DNA of 64,000 nucleotides from Nectonema munidae. Taxonomy: Eukaryota > Nematomorpha > Nectonematoida > Nectonematidae. Location: the NCBI GenBank assembly GCA_030549495.1, contig JAUIRK010000961.1, forward strand, positions 62,001 through 126,000, in the 5' to 3' direction. Made by a program: the position numbers and the translations under genes. The notes under the pieces were generated by a model that was not told where the DNA came from, did not search any database, and saw nothing but the letters and a program-made list of their open reading frames with translations. Of this stretch, positions 1-10,971 are shown piece after piece (positions within the stretch are counted from its first letter, which is position 1; the number at the start of each line of letters is the position of its first letter).

Positions 1-348
1 ATTGTTCCTTTAGGGCCAGGTGGATCTCTTATGGTGTTTCTTATATTTGTCCTAGGAGTTCTGCCAAAGATTGAAGAACTTGATTCCCATGAAAAAATAG
101 TCTTGTCAGGCGCAATTAAACTAATGTCAATAACTTCTGTAGTCTCTGAACATGAGGATTCAGAACTTGAAAAAGAACTTACATCGGAGTCAGAGTCGGA
201 GAAACTCACATCAACAGATGAGGAGGAAGCAGAAGAACTCATACACAATTTTGAAAAGAGGAAAAACAATGAGGGAAAACGAAAGAAAGAAAAACAGGAG
301 AAACCGCAATGGGAAAGCGAACGAGATCAAACGAGAAAAAAACAATAG
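1..348 (+). CDS. Candidate exon or ORF, acidic then Lys/Glu-rich, unrecognised
   Basis: The frame is open from base 1 to a TAG at 346-348. From about residue 40 it is Ser/Glu-rich and acidic, then becomes Lys/Glu/Arg-rich. An AG splice acceptor is possible at 55-56 (preceded by tttgtcct), after which the frame reads VLPKIEELDSHEK. The charged, helix-prone end would suit an upstream exon of the Patronin gene that continues at 2441, but I found no convincing donor in the phase needed to join that exon, and no conserved motif. It could equally be the 3' end of another gene or a chance ORF. Confidence 0.25.
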   Translation: MVPLGPGGSLMVFLIFVLGVLPKIEELDSHEKIVLSGAIKLMSITSVVSEHEDSELEKELTSESESEKLTSTDEEEAEELIHNFEKRKNNEGKRKKEKQEKPQWESERDQTRKKQ

Positions 349-2440
349 GAGTGAAGAAAGCAGAATTGTATGGAATGAAACTATAAATTCAATGCAATAA
401 CGAAAGAATCAATAATTATGATTGAATATTGGCTTGAGTTGAAAACAATATAAGAAAGCAAACGCAGATAGAAATGAAAAATGTAAACTGAGATGGATTG
501 TTTTGAAATATGGATAAACAACAACTGGTAGATAAATATTGAATTATATACATTCTAATCATATTATATACCATGCTTCAAGCATAAAATATAAAGAGAA
601 TCGTATGATTGTTTATCATTTGTAAAGGGATGGTAATTATTCACATGAGAAACTCATGATTGAGTGTGGTTTAGAGATGGTGTCGTATTTTCATAGATAA
701 ATGAACTATGAGCAGCTTGGCAGAGTAGATATAAATAAAACTTTTCGTTGAGAGAAAGGAATACCTAATTTTCTCTCATTGTCGGACATGAAAATCATTT
801 TTTCTCAAAATTTGAAGAAAAAAAACTCAATTTTTATGGTGATAAAAGGGCAAATTTAGTTATCCAACGTACTTGATAAGCTTAGTCCTTATCCAGTTTC
901 TTAGTTAACTTAAAAAAATAGGAAAGCTGAATTTGAATTAAGTTTTATAAAGGATTTTGAGTACCTTTTACTAAATACGTGCATTTCGATTTATGGAATC
1001 ATTTAAAATATAGATGGCGTTAAATCAAAATTTTTAAAAGTAGAGAAAGTTTGTAAATATAAGTTTTCTAATGAATTTAGATTCTCTATATCACAAAAAT
1101 TAATATTAAGTCAAGTTGAATTTTATTTATTAATAACAAAACAATCTAATTGATTGTTTACAATTTTTCGAATTCACTTTATTCAATTTTTATTTCCTAA
1201 GTATATATTTAAAATTTGCGGATAAAATACATTGAGTAAGTATTCGGAGTAAGTGTAGAAGGACATGTAGTGCGAGGGTTAATTTGATAAAGCTTCTTTG
1301 AAGAAGCGAAATATATCATTTGCATTATATATTTTTTGTTCCAAAATAAAAACTCTTTTTGTATTTTATTTTCGATCATCCAATGTAAAGCAGAAGATTT
1401 GTATTAAAGAGCATTGATAAACGCAGACGATTTTATTTTTGTAATGTCGACTGTGGTCTATAACCTGTTAATAGCGCCTTAACCAGAAATATCTGATTGG
1501 AGCCGTCTGATCGCGTTTGAGAAATGAAGCTTTTTTAATTTAAAGACTTAGACTTTTACATAACTTAATTTTTAAAGTAATAACAACAAACTATTTTATA
1601 TGATTAAAACATTTTATATTCTTTTTTCTCACATCCAAAGATTTTTTGAAAACTCAACTGGGAAAAGGCATTGCTAGTCTCGATTGGGAAGGTCGGTGAG
1701 TATAAGGTCTATCTATTTAACACCCTGCTAAAAGTATTTTGAATAATGAAAAAGAGTTCCATTTTTGTAATGCAATGGCTCTTCTTTACTCAGAGAAGAG
1801 CTGGCTTTAAATATTCTAAATTTTTAAGTCAAATTTTTGTAAGCATATGAAGCACCTTGTTTTGTTAAAGTCGGAATCGAAGTTAAATTTATTAAGTTTT
1901 TAAGTACTCTGTAGTCGGATTTTTGTAAGTACTAGGTCTCGGAGTCAGGGTTTGCTATTTTCACTCTCACACCCCTGCCTTGAATTCTAAAGCAAAAATT
2001 TAGGAAAAATGAAGTCAAAACTTTAATTGAAATAAAAAATTTAACAATGAAAACTTTGAAAACATTTCTATTTCTATTAAACCGCATAAGACTTGACATT
2101 TTAAACGTAAGTTCGTTTTTCCATTCTAGAAAAGTGTTTCCCAATTGCAATGTAAATGTTATATTCTTAAACTTTTCTCTTAGGATTTTTTGTTAGTTTT
2201 TAAATAATTATCAAAATATAGAAATACGCCTAAATCTTGAGGACGATGTGAGAGTTGCTCTCTCGGCAAATGTTGCACGTAAAGAGAAATCTGCAAATTC
2301 TCACCAAAACCAAAGCTCTTACTGAAATTTTAAATTAAAATAGTATCCTAGATCTTAAACCTTTTCTTTGTGACAACTGTGTCCAATAAAGTCCAAACAA
2401 TGGTAGTACGCCTTAGTACTCTCCCTTTTTTTAATTTCAG
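349..2440. other. A+T-rich stretch, no gene recognised
   Basis: No open frame with a recognisable family. If the Patronin gene extends upstream, this is intron. Around 1870-1985 there is a patch of the dispersed GGAGTC/GTCGGA motif also seen near 8220, 21830 and 60360. Confidence 0.4.
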
Positions 2441-5400
2441 GATATCCTTTTGAAACGGAGAGAAGAGATTGCAATGAATGCCGAACAACGCAGAGAAAAA
2501 ATGGCGCAGGAAAGAGAAAAACGGGAAGAAAAGGCGCGCCTGGAAAGTGAAAAGCGTTCGTAATACATTTCCTTTCTTTCTTACCCCCGTTGTATTTTGC
2601 TACCCCTTTCTTCAACTTTGTAAACTCTTATCAAGCACAAAATTTTTTTTCTTTTTTACCTTTTTAATTGTAAAATAAACAAGTATTTTTTTTTATTTTT
2701 TTGCACTAACCAGTATTTGGTGTACAATGGGCATATATTTAACAAAATTCAAAAATTGTAAAAATAAAAATGTGTAACACTTTATTTTATTCAAAATGGC
2801 AGCACTAATATAAATACTTTTTATTTTCTTTATAATTTAAGCACAAATCTTTTTAAATTATTCTTCGGTGCACTGGGTATACAGTTCTTTTACAATTAAA
2901 AGAAATTCACTCCGTGGACTTGCTACTTCATTGTATTCTTAAGCAAAAAATTAGTTTTGACTGAATACCCTCATATGAATGCAACAAGTTTGGGTTCTCT
3001 CCTAAGATAACCTTTTTTGCAAAGGAAGGATCGCAAATTTTTCAACAAATTGGAAGGGGAGATTTCTCAAAGAAAATTTGTTGTTTGAGAATATCGTATT
3101 TTAGAGAAGAGAATAAGGTATTTATGCCAGGAAACCTATATTTTGATGAACTCCTTAGTTAGCGTTTTTAAATAAAAAAGCAGTTGGGACTTAAAAATAA
3201 AATAAAAAACTTTTGTTTTGCCAAAATTGTTGTTTTGTACATGGAATAGTTTGAAAATGTCGATTTGAGTAAAATTCATTCATCCATTGAGAAATTGTGG
3301 TCATCATTATTGGTTGGATGCTTGATCAATTGATTGTTGCGAAGAGTCGTGTTTTAGTTTGTGTTTTATAGAATCAGAATCAATCAAAATATTAGAGAAT
3401 ACTACCTTCTTACTGTTATTAACTTTTAAGCGTTTCGAATATAATTTTTAACATATATACCTTTATTATGGGTGAATCAATAACTAAGAACTTGTGAGAA
3501 AATTAAGGAAAGAAATGATTGAATTTTTTCACGGAAATTGTGTAATGATAGACATATGCCACAAATATTACTTTACTATTAACACCACAATATCAATCTA
3601 CACAGTAGATCCTTTTTAGGCCTGATTCTGGGGTACACGCCACGAAGCCGCGTTATAACGGATCTTCTGGAACACATGTTATAATTGCGGCGATCATGTT
3701 TTATCTGATTAAGTGAATTGCATAAAGTAATGAAGCAAATAAAGGCCAAGCTGGTGTTTGTATGCGTGTGTGTTTATGAAAACACCATTATTATTTCTCA
3801 ACCTCAGAGAACACCTTTAAAAGTGTTATGAAGCAAAGTGATGAAAGAGAGTTAATCCCGCATAATGATAGATCCACTGTGTATATCAGCTTTGTCATAG
3901 AAGTTGAATTCTGTTTTCCTATATCAAAATGGAGCAAGGCAGGATTTTAGTTATAACAACTTTATCTTTGGTTAGCGTATCTAATGAATAGGAAAATGTT
4001 TTGGAAGAGTCTACTATAACATTTTAGAACATTTCAACCAAGGATCTTTGATACAAATTTTTTTCCAACAATTTTGTTACTTTAAGTCATTCAAGCCTAT
4101 TTCGATACCGGTGTCCGATAAAATGTAAATCGTATGCTTTAAGTTATATGAAGTTTGAAAAATATTAACATACGATTATTCTTCAAAAACCTCTGTTGTA
4201 AATGGATGAAATCCAACGGGGACAGTTTAACTAAAAGATTAACAATTGCCATTCGATTATGTAGATAAGTTAACTCACGCAAGATGCTTTATTTAATAAA
4301 AATTCCTTCCATTATTTCTTTAAGGTTAAAAAAGCAAGAAGCTGAAGAAAGAAAGGAAAGAGATAGAGCGAGGAGAGAACGAATACTCAACGAGTACAAA
4401 CAAAAGAAGATAGAGAAGTTGGAGCCAGGCAACGTCTCTGCATCTCTTTCTTCGGGAAAGAGCAGTACGCCCTCCTATCAATCAACTTACAAAGCCAATC
4501 ACAATCCGCAGTCACCGTTGCTCAGCCCAGCACAGCAAGGATACACTCAATGTCATGAAAATACTTCCTCAATAGCATTTAAAGCTAACCATCCTCCAAC
4601 TTCCTTACTCTTACCGGCCTCTGTTTCAGAATTTTCTGAAAAACACATTATTCCCTCTACTAAAAAACACACCATATTGAATAAATGGAATTTTAAAAAT
4701 TGTACAAGTAATTAAGTCCTATTCTTTTGTTGTATGTTTACTTCACCAAGGAATTTTTTTAAGACCAATTCATGCCCTCACCCACCTACACAGGTCAAGA
4801 TAAATTGATTGAATTTAAGCTTGGTAGCACTTCTTCCAGTTGTAGCAAGAGCAAAGATTCTCTATCATCACATTTTTCCCACACCACTTCTGAATATTCA
4901 GGTTTGTTCTTTTTCAAATTTTTGGGATCTATTTCATGCGTAATATGTTGCATCTTCACTATGTTAAAAAATTATTTTTAAATATTATATAACTTAGCAT
5001 TTTCTCTAACTTTTTCTTTGTGGAAATAAGTATGTTTTAATTAAGCTAGGAATTGTTTACGACGCTCGCACTAAAGATTTAGCAAAACCGGTTTTTAAAA
5101 AAACTGTCTAAAATTTATAAAGTAAAGAGTGTGTTTGAAAATGTTAAACTTTTAACAAAAAAACGAAACTATTACTCCCTTTTTTGAAAATATCATCTTA
5201 AAAACAAAGCACACCTAAGCCTGATTTGATGCCGACAATCAAGGCAATTTAGAAGATAACAATCCAGCGGATGAAAAAACACGCTCAGATTCTATACTAG
5301 TTGCTTTCAGAGTAAGAAGTGCGTATATAACAAATGTGTAAATGAAGATTATCACAAACAAAAAATTTAATATTTAGATTTATTTTGCGAATTAGTAGTA

Positions 5401-8400
5401 AAATAAGCAGGTATTTAAATGTAGTTCTGTTAAGGTATTTATTTTTCATAATATTTATGTTTCACATAAGTATGATGCTAAAAATAAGGCACATTTTTCC
5501 AAAAGTGAATATTTTCTAGACAAAAGAAACCAACAACTTGATTCAAAAGACTTTGCCTTCATTTGTAAATTATTTTTGATTTTTAATACCTTAAACTCAA
5601 AAGAAAGTTTAACAGAAGTTATAGCCAAACCAAAAACTTCTTCACCAATTGATCATTTTTGAAGAAAATTTTGAATTGTTCTTTCCTTTTTCAAAGATGA
5701 ATTATCATCATTTTTATCAATGTTATGTACGGACTTTATATGCTTATGCAAGCTATCCACCAAAACACTTTGTTATTTTGCAGCAAATTTTACATTCTGA
5801 TTTCTCTTTAATGATTCCAAATTATGGATTTGGAATTTATGGTTCAGAATTTCGAATTTTTTATTGTGTGTATGAATGCTTGCAAGGCTTTTAATTTATC
5901 AAACTGGGGCAAAAATGATCTTGAAAAGTCAAGATGAAATTTTTATTCCTAAAAATTATAATTAATATGAATAATGCTTTGAAAGTAAAAGGCAAGTTTT
6001 TATACTAAAAAAGGAATAATCAACGATATGTGTACTTAAATTAGTATAAGCTCCTATTTTGAAGAACTATAAGTTTAGTAAATAAATCCCTGATTATTCT
6101 TTCTAAATCTCCTGGTTTCGTTATTAAGCGAAAACAACCCGGGACAATTCCGAAAAACTTGGACATCTAACAACCCTATGTGTATGTGATATTCCAACCT
6201 TTTAGAAACATGATTATTTTTATTTTTAATTATAGAATATGAGTATTCACCTAGTATGTATTTCGTCTATATTACCTTTCCATCATTACTATAGTAAATG
6301 TTTATATTCAGTATCATATTAAGTCCAATCTAAATATTTCTTGTAAAAAATACATAATCTCTTCCAATAAAATTTCGTTTAATTTTCATAGCTGTAAAAC
6401 AAGTAGAATATATCTCTGTGTGTGTTCAACCTGATTGAGTATTTCTTTTTATATCTATTTTGTTTTTTATTTTTATACCCCAATTTGTTTACTACCTATT
6501 CTTCGTGGAGATTTTGGTCATATTGTTGTCTTTTTAAAGTCTTCATTTTTCAATGCAATTAAATATACTAGACGAGTTTCCAAGAATATACAATAAATAA
6601 TTCACAAAGCCTGCTAATAACCCTATATGATTACTTCAATTAATAAGATTTTATTATTTCTAAACAGGCCCAAAGTTGTATTCCAAATTCACTGAAAAGT
6701 CAAACAGAAGCATCATTGTGAATGCATTGAATCACTGTTCTTTAGCAGGTGTCGCAAATGAATCTACCAAAAATAAAGCGTTAGAAGTGAGTATCCTTCA
6801 TTCTTTTTCCTTTGCATTCAGGCAGATTCACGTATGACAGGATTTGGTTTGCCAATTCAAAAGTGACCACCCATGTCATCCATCAGGCCATATGGAATTT
6901 TAATATCGCCTTAATTATTCCTTTTATTGATCGCTATAAATACATCTATCATTTAAAGTAAGAAATTTCTCAGACACAAAAATTCCGCGAACTTAATTTC
7001 CAGAGTTTGAAGTTCTTTTATATGAAATTTTTTATAACTTTAAAATCACTGCAATTCGGTATCAAGTGCTCAACAAGTGAAAAATCAACTTTTTTATGCT
7101 AAATATCTAAAATTTCAGAAATGTTTATTCGTTCAAAATTAAATTCTTGTGAATTTCGTTTTGAACCAAAATTCGCGAAAGTAAAGTACTTTACAGTATT
7201 TGAAAATTTGGAAGGGGAAACTTTTGAAGAGTGATATTTGTTCAGAATGGTATTTTAGTGTTTTAAACAGAAGTTAATTTTCACGGGAAAGATTATCATA
7301 ATTGAAAGAGGTGGAAGCTTACGAAATCACTTACCTCCCGTCCTACTTTTACACTAAATTTAAGAAAAGGAGTGTTCGTTCATTTTATAGTTTCACTTCG
7401 TCAATTTTCCAAGGCGAATAAGAACTCATCGTTAGGAATTTTCTCAAGTTTTTCCCAACATTGAATTAATGGAACTAGCTATCCCATTTTGTGAAAGCAA
7501 TTATCATATGATTTGCTTTTTTTTTTGCAAAAGCACTCAAATGTAATAATTTTGGTTGAATGCAAAAAGGCAAATTTATACAAATTTAAAACACAACTAT
7601 CAATGAAAGATCTAAAAAACTACCAAATTCTATAAATTTATAGAAGAATACTAACTATACAAAGAAATTGAATTTTTTTATAAATTTGTAAATGAACATC
7701 ACCTATCGAAAAATAGTCTAAATATAAATTAAAACACGAGCCATCAAAAAATTATTTGATCATTATTTATCAAATATGCATGAGTAGCATACATGATTTT
7801 TTTCCACAATATTACAAAATCTAAAATATCGAGGTTACTTTGCGGAGTTTTTGTTCGGTTGCCCTGAGAGAACTTTATGTAGGCTTGTTAGTGAACGTGC
7901 ATCTTGATGAGACATAAGCTAGTATGAGGAAGAAGATAATATATTAATTAAATGGGAATTTGTAATACGAAGTTTTGCTGTATACTTCGATGATTCAGGG
8001 TTAGATAAAGATGAATCCGCTCTTTCAAAGAAAAGATTCTAAAGTATGGCTATCTCTAATCAGAGTGTATTGCTGTAATAACCGCTACTAAAACAGTCAG
8101 GTATTACAAATGGGAAATTGAACTAATAAAATGCAAGTTTAATTTTAAATTATTATCATAAATCGTATTTTAATCGTTTAATCAGCCTATCTGCATGGGT
8201 TGGTCCCAGTCTGGAGTGGGAGTCCTACGTTTTCAGAAGGATTCGGAGTCGATTTTGAAAATAGTTATATCCAAAATTGTTAGGTAAATAAATTCACAGA
8301 CACTGTCTTTTGTCGCAGCGTTGCAAAAACGCAACATAAAAAATCTTTATCATTTTGGTCTAACGTTGTGTTTTTGCAACTCATAGAAAAATGCTTAAAA

Positions 8401-9342
8401 ATTCGATAAAATTATAGAATAAACTTTTTTATAACACAAATATCTTGTAAAGGAACAACGCTGAGTTTATGAGTAGAAATTTTTTGGGGAAAAAAATTAA
8501 AGCAAATACTTTTGAAAGAATAATTTAGTTTTTGAATGCACTTCTTGTGTAATTATATCATGTTTTTTGAAAACAGCAATACATAACAACTATATATTCG
8601 TGATTTGGTTCCTGTAATTATATGTTCAAATAAAAGTGTGCTATATTTTTCTACGTTTCGTTGACGAACTATTTTGTATCTCTTTTGACTCAAAGTTTTT
8701 TCAAGATTAACCTGCTAATTGATCGGTTAGTAGATATTAGGCGATAAATTGACCGGTTAACGAAAACGCAGTTCATTACTATCACGGGTAAGTGTTGTAA
8801 CGTTTGTTTAACATTAGGCGATGAGCAAGTCGAATAGCAAACACTTCTTAATTCTGTTTCGCGACCAAGCGATGCAGTATCGTGCCCTCTACTCTTTCAA
8901 CTCTGAATCCAATGAAGTCATCAAACTCCAGGGCTTCGGTCCCAAATCAATCACTTTGCCTATCTTCCAATCTTTCTACAAGTAAGCCTTTTTTCCCTAT
9001 GCTTCGTAAAGTGTTTCCCCACGTTTTCCATAGATTACCCCTAAATTATTGTTTTGTGGTTATTTTACCCCTTCTATAATTTTCCGTTAGAAAAAAGAGT
9101 ATAATTAACCCTTTCTGGCCCATTGGGAGAGCAGTTTGCCATTAAATATAATTTATGTGCTCTAACTTTGCATTGAAAGATAAGCAAACGATTAGTTCTC
9201 AAAAACCTGGACTTTAATGCGTTAAGAAAATTTTTATCAATTAAACATATGCAAAGGAAAAATAAATAAGGAATAATTGAATGGGACCCGTATTCTCTTT
9301 TTTTTCAGCCACTTTGCCAATGTTCCTATACATGGAAAATGA
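2441..9342 (+). CDS. CAMSAP: Patronin/CAMSAP microtubule minus-end-binding protein, 3' part (6 exons)
   Basis: Six exons can be joined: 2441-2559, 4325-4707, 4794-4901, 6668-6786, 8818-8981 and 9309-9342. All introns are GT-AG and the sum is 927 nt, exactly 309 codons including a TGA at 9340-9342. Residues 1 to about 60 form the Arg/Glu/Lys helix that precedes the C terminus in CAMSAPs (KRREEIAMNAEQRR, ERDRARRERILNEY). A Ser/Thr-rich linker follows. The last ~105 residues are the CKK domain: GPKLYSKFTEKSNR with NHCSLAG in exon 6668-6786, then KHFLILFRDQAMQYRALYSF and GFGPKSIT in 8818-8981. CKK domains bind the lattice at microtubule minus ends. The final exon adds only about ten residues, so the C terminus is some 20 residues shorter than in vertebrate CAMSAPs. 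AATAAA lies at 9442-9447. The 5' part of the gene (CH domain) is not in the window. Identity is secure; the exact last exon is less so. Confidence 0.88.
3601..3881. mobile_element. 281-bp MITE flanked by TA, in a Patronin intron
   Basis: The ends are inverted: the left end reads CACAGTAGATCC and the right end, reverse-complemented, CACAGTGGATCT. TA dinucleotides flank it at 3599-3600 and 3882-3883, as expected for Tc1/mariner or pogo-type insertion. The interior has no coding potential. It sits in the intron between the exons ending at 2559 and starting at 4325. Confidence 0.6.
4902..6667. other. Patronin intron carrying one copy of a dispersed repeat
   Basis: Intron between the linker exon and the first CKK exon. 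Bases about 5925-6180 resemble 22975-23236: AGTAAAAG then runs of T, then the shared 3' block GGGACAATTCCGAAAAA followed by GGACATCT and CAACCCTA. Read in reverse, that end begins TAGGGTTG, like hAT-type transposon termini. Nothing else recognised. Confidence 0.5.
6787..8817. other. Patronin intron
   Basis: Intron between the two main CKK exons, A+T-rich. It contains a hairpin-forming element at about 8317-8382 and a GGAGTCG-motif patch near 8220-8255. No gene recognised. Confidence 0.5.
8317..8382. repeat. Short inverted repeat (hairpin)
   Basis: GTTGCAAAAACGCAAC on the left is answered by GTTGTGTTTTTGCAAC on the right, about 35 bases apart, with one mismatch. Probably a small MITE remnant within the Patronin intron. 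Confidence 0.5.
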
Positions 9343-10279
9343 AACTCGAGATATCAAATCTCATGTTCTGGAGAGGAAAGATGATCTCTCCTTTTTTGAT
9401 TTGATGGAAGTCATCAAAATTATCGTGTAAATTCTGTCTTAAATAAATATTCGAAAATACTTTTTTCGAATATATAGTGACAAAAATGAATTTTTGAGAA
9501 ATGTATAGTTATCATGAAAGGATCACCTTTGATAAAAAGCAAATTTGGATACTATATATAAAGTATAGTAATAATGACATGCATAAGACTACCAGACAAA
9601 AACTAAGACAATAGAGGTATTATTGAGACATTTTGCTCAAAACTGTCTGCGTAGTTAGTATAGGCACGGGATGTGATAGATAAAATAAGGACTAAAGAGC
9701 TAGGTTTAGTTAGAATAGATGTCAATAATCCTTACCATGTCATTTTAAATCAATTTTCATAAAAACTTTACTATTTAATATATCAGATTACATTACCCAT
9801 CTATATGGTTATTATTTAAAAAAAATTAATTTTCCCTTTGAGATCTTTCAGCAAATTTATCTCAGGTCGTCTTGAGTAGAGATTTTTTGGCTTCTTTATT
9901 GATGACATCGATAAGAATAGAAAAATTATTTTATCGATTAGGTGCAAATTAGCTATTGATGTACAACATTCATTACCACACATTAATTTTTTATATTATT
10001 TTTATTATTTCTACTATATATTCATTACATTCATTATATTTTTATAGATCGATAAAAAACTGCCATAATTAAACCGAAAAATGTCAAGACGAAAATTATT
10101 CCGAAATGATAAAAATAAATTTATTCACAATTTACTGAGGTGTAAAAACTAATCGTAATTTAAATCTAGATTAACATAATCAATTTGAGCATGATCGATT
10201 TACTTTGAATGAATCAGGGTTGCATCAAATACATTTATTTATAGATATGTATTTCTAATTTTGAATCGTACGTTTGGTG
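9343..10279. other. Patronin 3' flank and intergenic DNA
   Basis: Begins with the 3' untranslated region (AATAAA at 9442-9447). The remainder is A+T-rich with nothing recognised. The last 8 bases (10272-10279, GTTTGGTG) are the left target-site duplication of the adjacent hAT element. Confidence 0.5.
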
Positions 10280-10963
10280 TAGTGTGTCCACTTTAAGGTC
10301 TTTTTTTCATTCCCCGGGAAACGAGGACCTCGTAATTTTTGAAAATTTCCCCGGGGAAGAAAAAGCGATTTTTTTACAGTAAAAACTGTTCAGAAAAGAA
10401 AATTTAAAAGTCTCATATAAGATTTTTATTGAAAAAAATTTAAATGCATAAAAGATTTATGTTTTAAAAAAATATCTAAGAAAAATTAGAGCGTTCAAAG
10501 TTTCATCATTGAACTGGTTTCTTATTTTTGTAGAAAAATAACCCATTGACGAAAACACTCTTTCAGCATCCACAGAAGTTGGTTTTATGCTCTTTAAATT
10601 TTTGAATAAAGTTTCTAAAACTTCGGGCCTCCTATTTGTTTCTAAATAAAGGTCAAATGTTTTTTTCATTATTTCCTCTATGCTTGAAATCTTGCTTTTA
10701 GTTTCACGTTCTTCATTTTCATTAATCTTCAGAAATTCGTCCAATTCCTCCTTCACGCTTTTCTTCTCTGTTTTTTGGTTGCTAACGATTAATCTTTCAT
10801 TTTTCTTCTCCGTTACTTCGATATTTTTGTCGTCGGATTCGACAAAAATTTTTTTTCAAAAATTCCCCGAGGAAATTTAAAAATTTTTTTCGAGGACGAG
10901 GATTTTGAAATTTCACGATTCCCCGGGGACTCGAGGAAGAGGAATCCCGGGGTGGACACCCTA
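10280..10963 (-). mobile_element. 684-bp hAT deletion derivative with intact ends and 8-bp target duplication
   Basis: The left end reads TAGTGTGTCCAC and the right end, reverse-complemented, TAGGGTGTCCAC. The identical 8-mer GTTTGGTG flanks the element at 10272-10279 and 10964-10971, the hAT hallmark. Subterminal zones on both sides are packed with CCCCGGG and CGAGGA motifs in inverted arrangement. The minus-strand ORF inside encodes the hAT C-terminal dimerisation region, so this is an internally deleted copy that kept only the 3' end of the transposase. Confidence 0.85.
10457..10756 (-). pseudogene. hAT transposase C-terminal (dimerisation) fragment
   Basis: The 99-residue ORF ends with KPTSVDAERVFSSMGYFSTK and then RNQFNDETLNALIFLRYFF. 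This matches the C-terminal hAT dimerisation motif, in which (P)TS(V/S)xxERxFS is followed by K-x-R-x-x-L and a hydrophobic helix. The acidic first half (EELDEFLKINENEERETKS) is the linker before it. The DDE catalytic region and BED finger are absent, so it cannot be an active transposase. Confidence 0.8.
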
Positions 10964-10971
10964 GTTTGGTG

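Noticed and set aside
5649-5894. 81-codon aromatic-rich ORF in a Patronin intron
   Set aside because: A+T-driven Phe/Tyr composition with no motif; consistent with chance.
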